In this document: positions 1 through 7,734 of the stretch, in pieces
How positions within the stretch are numbered: the stretch's first letter is position 1
Layout: each line of letters begins with the position of its first letter
Origin: Streptomyces alanosinicus
Lineage (GTDB): Bacteria; Actinomycetota; Actinomycetes; Streptomycetales; Streptomycetaceae
Length of the DNA: 32,052 nt
NCBI RefSeq assembly: GCF_014650595.1
Contig: NZ_BMVG01000062.1
Span: 1 to 32,052 of the forward strand
Direction: 5' to 3'
Made by a program: the position numbers and the translations under genes
Notes under the pieces: generated by a model
The model's database searches: none
Seen by the model: the letters and a program-made list of their open reading frames with translations, nothing else
What the model was told of the DNA's origin: nothing

Positions 1-60
1 CTCACCACCAGCGCCACCGGACAGACCACCACCACAAACCTCTGAACCACCACAACGACG
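1..60. repeat. Left copy of a 60-bp terminal inverted repeat
   Basis: Bases 1-60 are the exact reverse complement of bases 31993-32052, and the two copies diverge at the very next inner base. The sequence is rich in CCA/CCACC triplets. Read in the inward direction, both copies are open in the same frame and encode SPPAPPDRPPPQTSEPPQRR, so the repeat may be the end of a coding region of a multicopy element. Because it falls exactly on the window edges, a contig broken at a repeat is the simplest reading. A true terminal inverted repeat of an element is the alternative. Confidence 0.9.
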
Positions 61-172
61 TCCTCAAGCCGGTGAATGCCCCGAACTCGGTGAACCCGGC
101 GAACCCGATGCCAGCCTCCCGTGGGCCGTCGTGCCGCTCATGGACGTGATCAACGAGGTACACGTTCTCTAG
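2..172 (+). CDS. Possible 3' end of a proline-rich protein (partial, no start)
   Basis: An open frame enters from the left edge and ends at a TAG at 170-172. Its first 20 codons lie in the terminal repeat and encode a Pro-rich stretch. The last residues, LPWAVVPLMDVINEVHVL, look like an ordinary folded C-terminus. No start is present, so the product would be truncated by the window edge. I do not recognise the family. It could equally be a chance open frame in GC-rich DNA. The 235 bases after it, up to 407, hold no convincing gene. Confidence 0.25.
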   Translation, partial: SPPAPPDRPPPQTSEPPQRRPQAGECPELGEPGEPDASLPWAVVPLMDVINEVHVL

Positions 173-370
173 AGGTGCTGGCGCCGAAGGCCGATGCCGC
201 GCCCGAGGTGGAACACGCAAGGCGACTGGCAAGAGAGGCGAATGCGACAGGGAGTGAGTGCTTCCGGTCAGTTGGGCCCGAGCGGCATCAAGGAGGCGCA
301 TCGGTTCTTCGTAAGCGGGGGCACGTTCACCGTGCGTTTACCTATCGTCTGTGTTTCCTTCCAGTTCTTC

Positions 371-384
371 AGGCCTTTCGGCCT
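371..384 (+). other. Small hairpin in the leader of the DUF4956 gene
   Basis: AGGCC-TTTC-GGCCT forms a perfect 5-bp stem with a 4-base loop, ending 23 bases before the ATG at 408. It may be a 5'-UTR structure or the end of an upstream transcript. It is short enough to occur by chance. Confidence 0.25.
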
Positions 385-407
385 CCACAGCTACAGGGAG
401 CGCAGCC

Positions 408-1043
408 ATGGAGTCGTTACGGCATCTCGTCGCCCACCTCGGGCTCGACCTCACCGCCGTCGGCGTGCTGACCTTCGCCATCTACTACCCACGGCACCGT
501 CGGCGTGACCTCGTGCCGGCCTATCTCGCCCTGAACACAGGTCTCTTCACCGTCGTCACCGCCCTTTCCGAGGTACGCGGCGCCGGAGGAGCGGCTCTGG
601 GCTTCGGCCTCTTCGGCGTCCTCTCGATCGTCAGGCTCCGCTCCGACGCCGTGCAGCACGAAGAAGTCGCCTATTACTTCACCACCCTGGTGCTCGGCCT
701 GCTCTGTGGACTGCCGAGGGTTCCGTTCGCGCTCACCGCCGGGCTGTGCGCCGCCCTGCTCCTCGTCGTCTGGTCGGCCGACCACCCCCGTCTCTTCGCC
801 GGCACCCGGCGCGCCGTCGTCACCCTCGACACTGTCCACGAGGACCCGGCCGCCCTCCGCGCCGACCTCGTCCGTCGTCTGGGTGAGCCCTTGCACTGGA
901 CGGTCATGGAAGTCGACTTCGTGCGGGACCTGACCGTCGTCGACGTCCGATACCGCGAGCCCGCGCCGTCCCCGACCGGCCGGGGCCCCGCGCCCGCCGG
1001 CGGACCTGCTCCCCGCCCCGCGTCCGCCTGGGAGACCGTGTGA
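408..1043 (+). CDS. DUF4956 family membrane protein, partner of polyphosphate polymerase
   Basis: The product is a 211-aa integral membrane protein of the DUF4956 type, a family typically encoded beside VTC-like polyphosphate polymerase domains. About four or five hydrophobic segments lie within residues 14-122 (around 14-27, 37-53, 61-77, 88-103 and 107-122). A soluble C-terminal domain follows from about 131, with the conserved-looking stretch around MEVDFVRDLTVVDVRYRE. The ATG at 408 is preferred to one at 351, because it follows CAGGGAG and puts the first helix near the N-terminus. The stop overlaps the next gene's GTG by 4 bp, so the two are translationally coupled. Codon 4 is TTA (417-419), the rarest Streptomyces codon and a mark of bldA dependence. 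The likely role is to anchor the polymerase at the membrane. Family assignment is good; the molecular function is inferred. Confidence 0.85.
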   Translation: MESLRHLVAHLGLDLTAVGVLTFAIYYPRHRRRDLVPAYLALNTGLFTVVTALSEVRGAGGAALGFGLFGVLSIVRLRSDAVQHEEVAYYFTTLVLGLLCGLPRVPFALTAGLCAALLLVVWSADHPRLFAGTRRAVVTLDTVHEDPAALRADLVRRLGEPLHWTVMEVDFVRDLTVVDVRYREPAPSPTGRGPAPAGGPAPRPASAWETV

Positions 1044-1936
1044 CCACCGCATCGGTCCACTCCACCGCGCCGGTCCGCTCCACTGCACCGGTCCATTCCG
1101 CTGCATCGGTCCGCTCCACCTCGGCGGTCCGTGCCATCGGCGACGCGGCCCACGACGCCCGCCCCATCTCACTCGACGAGCTCAACGAACGGGCCGCCCT
1201 TCTCGCCCGCTTCGACCACAGCTACCTCGTGCCCGCGGGCACCTTCCTGTCCGTCGTCCGACAGCTCACCGACACCGACCGGCCCGGGGGCCCCTTCCGC
1301 GCCCTTGCCATCGACGGCCGGCGTGCCTTCCGCTATCACTCCGTTTACTACGACACCCCTGAACTCCGCTTCTTCCACGACCATCGGCAGGGCCGCCGGC
1401 TCCGCTTCAAGATCCGGGAACGGGTGTACGCGGACCACGGGGAGCGGCAGTTCGAGATCAAGCTCAAGGGGGCGCGCGGCGACACCGTGAAGCGCCGCCG
1501 CCCGCTGACCGGAGCCGGCACCCCGCTCGATCCCGAGTGCCGGGGTTTCCTCGCCGACACTCTGCGGACCGCATACGGCATCGGCGCCCCGGCCTCCCTC
1601 GAAGCGTCCCTGAGTACCGACTACGTTCGCGCCACCTTCGTGGCCGACGGCGAGCGCATCACCTGCGACGCGGCCCTGGTCTGCGACGACCTGCGCACTG
1701 GACACACCGTGCGGTGCGCGGACGACCTCGTGCTCGTCGAGACCAAGACCACCGGGCATTTCACCGAGGCCGACCGCCTGTTGCACGCCTACGGGATACG
1801 CCCCGCCGTGTTCACCAAGTACTGCAGCGCCTTGGCCGCGCTGCGTCCCGCACTCCCCGCCAACCGGTGGCGTCGCGCCGCTCGCCGTACCTTCGGTGAG
1901 GTCGTCCCCGGAGGTGATGTGCGGAACGACCGGTGA
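1040..1936 (+). CDS. VTC/TTM-type polyphosphate polymerase domain protein
   Basis: The protein has 298 residues and belongs to the VTC-like branch of the triphosphate tunnel metalloenzyme superfamily, whose eukaryotic member (Vtc4) makes polyphosphate from ATP. The charged tunnel strands are visible: RLRFKIRERVY, then ERQFEIKLKG and KRRRPL, later an acidic strand LVLVETKTTG and finally VFTKYCSAL. The domain spans about residues 55-275. The first 30 residues are a degenerate hexapeptide repeat outside the domain. The GTG start overlaps the stop of the DUF4956 gene (GTGA), the usual arrangement for this pair. A real start further in, near codon 34, cannot be excluded. Catalytic activity of bacterial members is less documented than that of the yeast enzyme, so polyphosphate synthesis is inferred from the fold. 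Confidence 0.85.
   Translation: MTTASVHSTAPVRSTAPVHSAASVRSTSAVRAIGDAAHDARPISLDELNERAALLARFDHSYLVPAGTFLSVVRQLTDTDRPGGPFRALAIDGRRAFRYHSVYYDTPELRFFHDHRQGRRLRFKIRERVYADHGERQFEIKLKGARGDTVKRRRPLTGAGTPLDPECRGFLADTLRTAYGIGAPASLEASLSTDYVRATFVADGERITCDAALVCDDLRTGHTVRCADDLVLVETKTTGHFTEADRLLHAYGIRPAVFTKYCSALAALRPALPANRWRRAARRTFGEVVPGGDVRNDR
1049..1135 (+). repeat. 18-bp tandem repeat coding the N-terminus of the VTC-type protein
   Basis: There are four full units and one partial unit of 18 bases (starting at 1049, 1067, 1085, 1103 and 1121), each a variant of GCRYCGGTCCRCTCCACC. They encode hexapeptides of the form A-S/P-V-H/R-S-T. The repeat keeps the reading frame and lies before the folded domain. 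Confidence 0.85.
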
Positions 1937-2033
1937 GGGCCGGACGGCAGGAGAACGCCCGGCGCCACGCTGGTGATCGCTTCGAGGCGCCGGGCCGGGC
2001 GCGGTCGGTCTTCTCGGACTCCGCAACGGGCTC

Positions 2034-2489
2034 CTAGACGACACAGAATTCGTTGCCCTCGGGGTCCTGCAGAACGACGGCGTAGTGCCCCATGTCGGGC
2101 TCGTCCGTGATCCGCAGTACGGTGGCACCGGCTTTGGTCAGCCGTTCCACCTTGGTCGTGACCCGTTGTGTGCGGACCGCCAGCGGGACGTCGCGACCAC
2201 CGCCGACCTTCAGGTCGAGGTGTACCCGGTTCTTGGCGGCCTTCGGTTCCGGAACCTCCTGGAACCACACCCGCGGGCCTCGTCCCGCAGGATCGATGAT
2301 CGACTCCGGTGTTTCCCCGGCATCGGTGGGCAACTCTGCCTCGGGTACGCCCATCTCCGCCCAGTAAGCACGCCACGTGGCGTGCCCGCCAGGCGGAGGC
2401 TCGGGCACATACCCCAGGGCCTCGGTCCAGAAGGTCACCAGTCTCTGCGGGTCGGAGCAGTCGATCGTCAGCTGCAGTGTCGTCTCCAT
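2034..2489 (-). CDS. VOC-family (glyoxalase/bleomycin-resistance-like) protein
   Basis: The product is a 151-aa single-chain VOC protein with two beta-alpha-beta-beta-beta modules. The first starts LQLTIDCSDPQRLVTFWTEALGY; the second ends with the standard MGHYAVVLQDPEGNEFCVV, whose Glu is a usual metal ligand. NRVHLDLKV holds the internal His ligand position. Such proteins include dioxygenases, isomerases and drug-binding proteins, and nothing here fixes the substrate. It converges on the VTC gene (97-bp gap) and lies 57 bp downstream of the next minus-strand gene, with which it may be cotranscribed. The start is the ATG at 2489. The family is secure, the substrate unknown. Confidence 0.9.
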   Translation of the reverse strand: METTLQLTIDCSDPQRLVTFWTEALGYVPEPPPGGHATWRAYWAEMGVPEAELPTDAGETPESIIDPAGRGPRVWFQEVPEPKAAKNRVHLDLKVGGGRDVPLAVRTQRVTTKVERLTKAGATVLRITDEPDMGHYAVVLQDPEGNEFCVV

Positions 2490-2546
2490 GCTCGGAGCAT
2501 CCCATGGAGGTCTGACAGAGCATCCCTTCCTTTCGCAGCAGGCGCG

Positions 2547-3071
2547 CTAGCCCACCCACCCCCGCAACAGCTCCTCCCGCTCCGGCCCCCCGAGGCGCCG
2601 CCCCTCCCAGGTGCGGCCCCACTCCGACATCGCCGCCAGTGTCGTCGCCATCGTCGCGGCGCCCTCCGTGAGGCGGGTCAGGAGGGCGAGGGAGAGATCG
2701 ATCTCGGTCTGGGGGTAGCCGACGGCAGCGGCGGCATAGGCGGCCAACTCATGTTCGCTGTCGGATGAGTTCACGCGGACCGTCATCGCCGGGGCCTCGT
2801 CCACCCGGCCGTAGCCTATGGGCAGGGTCAGCTCCATGACCGTTTCCAGGGCCAGGTCTTTCACCACTCCGACCTGCCGTTTCAGGGACTTCACGGGGAC
2901 GTCCGCCACCGTCAGGGCGCGCACCTCCTCCCACAGGTAGATGCTGGACTGTCCGTCGCCGAGTGCCAGCACGCCCTCGGGGGTCAGGCGCACCCCGGGA
3001 GCCAGTCCGGACGGCTTCGCGCCCACGTACACATCACCCTCGGCGATCCAGAACAGGCCCACCATGGCCAT
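2547..3071 (-). CDS. Conserved-looking hypothetical protein, 174 aa
   Basis: I do not recognise this family. The N-terminus MAMVGLFWIAEGDVYVGAKP is followed by an alternating beta pattern (VRLTPEGVLALGDGQ, SIYLWEEVRALTVADVPVK), as in small beta-rich or PH-like sensor folds. A helical C-terminal half (about 115-170) contains several Trp and Arg residues. There is no signal peptide or membrane segment. The second Met at 3065 is an equally good start. The strand, codon bias and length support a real gene. It sits between the VOC gene and the GH92 gene, all on the minus strand, but 249 bases separate it from the GH92 stop, so it probably has its own promoter there. Confidence 0.7.
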   Translation of the reverse strand: MAMVGLFWIAEGDVYVGAKPSGLAPGVRLTPEGVLALGDGQSSIYLWEEVRALTVADVPVKSLKRQVGVVKDLALETVMELTLPIGYGRVDEAPAMTVRVNSSDSEHELAAYAAAAVGYPQTEIDLSLALLTRLTEGAATMATTLAAMSEWGRTWEGRRLGGPEREELLRGWVG

Positions 3072-3320
3072 GGGTTGCTCACTTCTCTCGACGACAGCGG
3101 CACCGTCGTGTCACACATCGGACGATCAGGTCGCCCTCCGCAACTCGCCCTCCGCAACGCGTGAAGGAGCCGGGAAGTTCCCGCTGTCCCGACCTCCCTC
3201 CCCCTACACACCGAGCCACACCCGAATACGCCCACAGCGGCGGCCGCAGCCAGCGGCGCCGGCCCCCGAGGCTCGCGCCCCGGGAATCGGTCCGCTGTCG
3301 TCAGTGTCTGCTGCCGGGCC

Positions 3321-6300
3321 TCACTGGCCGAAGCCGTAGGCGAACAGGTGGTCGGTGCCGGTCGAGCCCGTCACGGGCAGGGTGATCGACGCGACGTGCT
3401 TGGACGCGTCGAGCGGGACCTTCGTGGCGAAGACATAGGTCTTCACGCCGTCCCGGTCGCCGCTGCCGGTGTTGCGGTAGCCCGTGGTGACGGCCGTGGT
3501 GTCACCCGTCATCGGCTTGCTGGAACCGGCGTTGAGCGTCCAGTCCGAGAAACCGACCGTCGCCTTCGACGTGGTGCCGTCGGTGTAGGTGACGGTCACC
3601 GTGCCCGAGACCCCGCTGCCGTCGGTCGGGGCGTTGGCCGCCGTGCCCAGCAGGCCCAGCGACGCACCTGAGGTGCCGGCCGGCATCGGGACGGTCTGGC
3701 CGGCCATCTCCAGGTTGTCCAGGTGGCCGGACGTCACCGTCGGCCAGGTGTAGGAGACGCCGTCGACGGTGAGCGTGGAGCCGCTCGTGACACCGGCCGC
3801 CGACAGCGCGTTCTGCGAGAACGCCCAGCCGCCGCCGTCGAAGCCGCCCGAGAAGCTCGTGCCGTCGGGGTAGACGCCCTCGTTGGTGTCGTACGGCCAC
3901 AGCTCGCCGGCCTTGGCCACGGCCACGCGCAGGGCCGTACCGCTCAGTGCCGCCCCGCTGTTGTGGTCGGTCAGCGCGAGGGTGACCGGGAACGTTCCTT
4001 CGTTCGCGCCCGCTGTCACATGGAATATCGCCTTGGCGCTGCCCGAGGCGGGCACCGTGACCGAGCCGGACGCGGGGTCGAGCGTGACGCCGGAGGGCGC
4101 CGTCGCCTTCCAGTCCACGGTGACGTCCTTGCCGCCGAGGTTGGTGAGGGCGAGCGTGCCGTCATCGGACGCGCCCGGCCGGAGCACCAGGCCGTCGCTG
4201 GAGGGGCCGGTCGCGGCCAGGACGCGGTCGCCGCCGGTGGTGTCCGACGGCGGCACTGCCGACGGATCGGAGGCCCAGGACGTGTCGGGCTGGGTGCCGA
4301 GGGTGAAGTCGACCGTGCCCGCGCCCTTGAACTGCTGGTACGTCAGCCAGGAGGTGTTCCACTCCTTGCCCTTGACGTCGAGGGACTGCACGTACGGCGC
4401 CTCGGGTGCCGCCTGCGGCGCATTGATCTGTACGTTCTTTCCGCCTGCGAAGGCCACCTCGGCCACCGGGAACGCGGGGCTGCCGAGCGCCAGAGTGTCC
4501 GTGCCCGGGGTCTCCGGGTACATGCCGAGCTCGGACCAGACGTACCAGGAACTCATCGCGCCGAGATCATCGTTGCCGAACGAGCCGACCGGAGCGTTGA
4601 AGTACAGCTTCTGCTGGGCCTCGCGGACGGCTTCCTGGGTCTTCCACGGCCGGCCTGTGTAGTCGTACTCCCAGGGAATCTCCACGCTGGGCTCATTGCT
4701 CAGGTCGGCGTTGGTGTTGCCGGGGTCGGTGAGGTTGTCGAGCAGGCTGTCCAGGTAGGACGAGTACGCCTTGTCGCCGCCGCGTGCCTGGATGAGCTGC
4801 CGCAGGTTGAACGGGACCATCGGCGTGTACTGGGCCGACGTGCCCTCCACGAAACCGTTGGAGGTACCGGAGGTGAAACCGCCCGCGAACTGGCCGTCCT
4901 TGTTCTTCGCCTGCATGTAGCCGGTCTGCGGGTTGAAGACGTTCATCCAGTCCTGGGCACGGGTGGCGAACCTGTCGTGGACGGCCGTCCTGCCCAGTGA
5001 CTTCGCGAAGGCGGCGAGGGCGTAGTCGGCGGAGTCGTACTCCAGCTGTGTGGAGACGGGGCCGTAGAAGTTGCAGCAGCCGTAGTCGTTCTCGTCGAGC
5101 GGGAGGTAGCCCTTGGTGTCCCGCACCGACTCGCCGGGGCGGTTGTTGTTCGGGGCGGTGGCCTCGTGCTGCAGGGCGGCGAGCGCCTTGTCCGTGTCGA
5201 AGCCGCGGGCGCCGAAGGCGTACGCGTCGGCGACGATGCCGGCGGCCGGGTCGCCGACCATGACGTAGCTCTCGCCGTTGTTCGAGGCCCACTTGGGCAG
5301 CAGGCCCGTCTGGTCGTAGCCGTTGAGCATCGAGGTGACGACGTCGCTGGTGACCTTGGGCTCGACCATCGCCATCAGCTGGGTCTGGGAGCGGTAGGTG
5401 TCCCAGCCCGAGTAGTTGGCGTACTGGGCCTGCTGGCCCTTGGCCAGCGTGTGGATCTGGTTGTCCATGCCCATGTACTGGCCGTTGTCGTCCGAGAGGA
5501 CGTTGGGGTGCAGCAGCGCGTGGTACAGCGCGGTGTAGAACTGCACCTGCTGGTCCGGGGAACCGCCGCCGATCCGGACCCTGTTCAGTACCGCGTTCCA
5601 GGCATCGTGGTTCGCCTGCTCGACGGTGTCGACGTTCCAGTTCCTGATCTCCGTGGCGAGGTTGTCCGCCGCATTGGCGTCGCTGGTGTAAGAGATGCCG
5701 ACCTTCGCTCTCACCGTCGGGGTGGAGGAGGTGTCGAACGTCAGGTACATGCCGTTGGCGCCAGTGGTGGGAGGCTCTACGGCTTTGCCCGTGGCGGACG
5801 TGCCGGCGCTCCCGTGCACGGTCGGGGACGGGGCCGCGGGAACGGTGAAGTGCCTTTCCTTCAGCGGCTTCGACGGGTGTGTCTGCAGGTTCTGCCGAGC
5901 CCTGCCGGCTTTCAGCGATGTCGCGTTGAGGTTGATGGTGCCGCCGACCCAGGTGCCGCTGGCGGTGAACGGCTGATCGAACTTGATGTCGAAGTGCAGG
6001 GTGTACCGGTTGTCCGCGCCGCAGAAGTGACCGCTGTCGACCGAGCCGCTGATCTCCTTCTTGTTCACCACCTGGACACGGGTGCCGTCCACCTGAGTGG
6101 CGCCGCCGCTGAGCTTGAACAGCAGGTTCGCCTGCCGGCCCGTGGGGAAGGTGAAGGTGCCCAGGCCGGCGCGCGTGGTGTCGGTGAGCTGGGTCTGGAC
6201 CCCGCTCGCGTCCTTGACCTTGTAGTACCCGACGCCGGTCTGTTCGTCGTCGTGGCTGAAGCCGACGGATGCGTTGCCGAGGTCGCCCGACAGGGTGCCG

Positions 6301-6683
6301 GTCACCGGCAGGACGGGCAGGTCGCCCGCGACTCCGCAGCCGGGCCCCGAGACATGGGTGAGGCTGAAGCCCGAGATTTTGTCGTCGTTGTACTCGTAGC
6401 CGCCGCCGGAGGGGCGGTCGGGCGTCGTGTCGGGGCCCCACTGCACCATGCCGGCGGGCATGTCGGGGCCGGGGAAGGTGTCCACCGCACCGGACGTACC
6501 GATGAGGGGATTGACGAGGGACGCGGGATCTTTCACCAAGGCCGGTGAGGCGGGGCTCGCCCCATAGGCATCCCCGACCGCGGGGAGCGTGAGTACCGCG
6601 ATGCCCAGGACGGAGATCACGGCCAGGCGTTGGCGAAGTCTCTTTCGGTTACGTGGCGCAGCTGAACGTCGGGGTCGGACCAT
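3321..6683 (-). CDS. Secreted GH92 family alpha-mannosidase with C-terminal Ig-like modules
   Basis: The enzyme has 1120 residues and is exported. It probably removes alpha-1,2-linked (or other exo-alpha) mannose from mannans or glycoproteins by the Ca2+-dependent inverting GH92 mechanism. A signal peptide covers about residues 1-41 (basic start, then AVISVLGIAVLTLPAVGDAYGA). The GH92 N-domain begins at DPASLVNPLIGT. Catalytic-domain hallmarks are YHALLHPNV (about 388), WDTYRSQ, the CCNFYGPVSTQLEY region, and the acidic GNDDLGAMSSWYVW motif (about 702). An Ig/NEW3-like domain lies at about 828-920, and a second beta-sandwich fills about 930-1120, probably for carbohydrate binding. The ATG at 6683 is chosen because it follows GGAGG and starts the signal peptide; an upstream frame to 6830 adds 49 residues without one. 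A LacI-type operator candidate lies about 100 bp upstream. Confidence 0.93.
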   Translation of the reverse strand: MVRPRRSAAPRNRKRLRQRLAVISVLGIAVLTLPAVGDAYGASPASPALVKDPASLVNPLIGTSGAVDTFPGPDMPAGMVQWGPDTTPDRPSGGGYEYNDDKISGFSLTHVSGPGCGVAGDLPVLPVTGTLSGDLGNASVGFSHDDEQTGVGYYKVKDASGVQTQLTDTTRAGLGTFTFPTGRQANLLFKLSGGATQVDGTRVQVVNKKEISGSVDSGHFCGADNRYTLHFDIKFDQPFTASGTWVGGTINLNATSLKAGRARQNLQTHPSKPLKERHFTVPAAPSPTVHGSAGTSATGKAVEPPTTGANGMYLTFDTSSTPTVRAKVGISYTSDANAADNLATEIRNWNVDTVEQANHDAWNAVLNRVRIGGGSPDQQVQFYTALYHALLHPNVLSDDNGQYMGMDNQIHTLAKGQQAQYANYSGWDTYRSQTQLMAMVEPKVTSDVVTSMLNGYDQTGLLPKWASNNGESYVMVGDPAAGIVADAYAFGARGFDTDKALAALQHEATAPNNNRPGESVRDTKGYLPLDENDYGCCNFYGPVSTQLEYDSADYALAAFAKSLGRTAVHDRFATRAQDWMNVFNPQTGYMQAKNKDGQFAGGFTSGTSNGFVEGTSAQYTPMVPFNLRQLIQARGGDKAYSSYLDSLLDNLTDPGNTNADLSNEPSVEIPWEYDYTGRPWKTQEAVREAQQKLYFNAPVGSFGNDDLGAMSSWYVWSELGMYPETPGTDTLALGSPAFPVAEVAFAGGKNVQINAPQAAPEAPYVQSLDVKGKEWNTSWLTYQQFKGAGTVDFTLGTQPDTSWASDPSAVPPSDTTGGDRVLAATGPSSDGLVLRPGASDDGTLALTNLGGKDVTVDWKATAPSGVTLDPASGSVTVPASGSAKAIFHVTAGANEGTFPVTLALTDHNSGAALSGTALRVAVAKAGELWPYDTNEGVYPDGTSFSGGFDGGGWAFSQNALSAAGVTSGSTLTVDGVSYTWPTVTSGHLDNLEMAGQTVPMPAGTSGASLGLLGTAANAPTDGSGVSGTVTVTYTDGTTSKATVGFSDWTLNAGSSKPMTGDTTAVTTGYRNTGSGDRDGVKTYVFATKVPLDASKHVASITLPVTGSTGTDHLFAYGFGQ

Positions 6684-7185
6684 CGGTTGCCTCCGCAGCG
6701 GTTCGTGCCTCGCACAGGTGCTGACGTGCCGAAGGACGGGGACGTCGGTGACGGACTGCGATGCCGGTCGCCTCGGGACGGCCTGACAACGTTGCCATTC
6801 ACGAGTGTCGAGTGAAACGCGTGGGGTCACGGCATGTCAACGAGGTCAACAGCAGTTTCTGAGTGCGAAGTTCACCACCGGTGCCTCTGGAACCACACCG
6901 CCATGGCCGGCCGGCGCCCCTCCCAGCGGATCCATGGGCCGGCCGGCAGACAGACGGGACGGCTCAGGGCGCCGCACGTCGGCCCACGCGGGGAATCAGG
7001 CTCGCCCGGTCATCTCAGGAGGAATTTCAATCGCGTCTATTTGTGTCGCGTCTATTTATTACGTGCTGCGGACGAACTGGAATCCCCGGTTCCCGAGTTG
7101 GAGAACCGATCACTATGGTCGCCGTGTCACCATCCGACCGGGCGGATCGTGCTGTCGCCCCATTCGCGCCTCAAGGGAGTCACCC
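6684..7185. other. 502-bp divergent intergenic region between GH92 and ykgB-like gene
   Basis: This region serves two divergent genes and holds no gene I can support. It contains the LacI-type palindrome (6784-6797) and an orphan AGGAGGAAT at 7017-7025 with no well-spaced ATG or GTG after it. It also has a 12-bp direct repeat TCGCGTCTATTT at 7031-7042 and 7046-7057 in an unusually AT-rich stretch, and a CGGTTC/GAACCG inverted repeat just after 7080. The AT-rich part probably carries the promoter of the plus-strand gene. A leader peptide is possible but not shown. Confidence 0.6.
6784..6797. promoter_or_regulatory. LacI-family-type operator candidate upstream of the GH92 gene
   Basis: TGACAACGTTGCCA is a 14-bp palindrome with a single mismatched pair and a central CG, the form bound by LacI/GalR repressors that control sugar genes. 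It lies 101-114 bp upstream of the GH92 ATG. No LacI gene is present in the window, so the regulator would be elsewhere. Confidence 0.45.
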
Positions 7186-7704
7186 ATGCCTGAAATCGCT
7201 GCCCTCGCTCGCGCCGCGACACAGGCGGCTCGCCTCGTCAGCCGCTACGGCCTCGTGGTGGTGCTCGCCTGGATCGGCGGCGGCAAGTACGTCAAGATGG
7301 ACAGCCGTGTACTCATCGAACACAGCCCGCTCCTGAGCTGGGTGTACGACGTGCTCAGCGTGCACGCGGTCGCCGTGTCCCTCGGCACGACAGAGATCGT
7401 CGCCGCCTGCCTGATCGCGGTCCGTCCGAGGTGGCCTCAACTATCAGCCATCGGTAGCGCCATGACGGTCGTACTCTTTCTCGGAACGCTGAGCTTCCTG
7501 TTCACCTCTCCCGGCGTCGTCGTCACCTTTGCCGCCGGATTCCCCGTTCTTTCGGCACAGCCGGGGCAGTTCCTGCTCAAGGACCTGGTACTGATCGGCG
7601 TCGCGTTCTGGACACTCGGCGAGTCACTCGGTGCAATGGCCAACCGGTCGAAGGCGAGCGGCGTCCCCATCGAGGAAATGGCCGGTATTCACGGCACCGT
7701 CTGA
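7186..7704 (+). CDS. YkgB/RclC-like DUF417 membrane protein
   Basis: The product is a 172-aa inner-membrane protein of the DUF417 (YkgB) family; the E. coli relative RclC belongs to a reactive-chlorine resistance operon. Four hydrophobic helices are visible at about 21-31, 62-80, 87-108 and 131-148. Family motifs include GGGKYVKMDS early, LSFLFTSPG, and the GQFLLKDLVLIGVAFWTLGE segment near the end. The ATG at 7186 follows AAGGGAG at the right spacing; the frame stays open far upstream but has no ribosome site. It converges with the LysR gene (30-bp gap). Biochemical function is unknown for the family; a link to oxidative or chlorine stress is by analogy only. Confidence 0.85.
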   Translation: MPEIAALARAATQAARLVSRYGLVVVLAWIGGGKYVKMDSRVLIEHSPLLSWVYDVLSVHAVAVSLGTTEIVAACLIAVRPRWPQLSAIGSAMTVVLFLGTLSFLFTSPGVVVTFAAGFPVLSAQPGQFLLKDLVLIGVAFWTLGESLGAMANRSKASGVPIEEMAGIHGTV

Positions 7705-7734
7705 ATTCACCAACCTGCTCGCACCGTACGCCGG

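Noticed and set aside
4693..6441. Long second open frame on the minus strand inside the GH92 gene
   Set aside because: It is Arg/Pro/Gly-rich with no motif, overlapping a frame with clear GH92 signatures.
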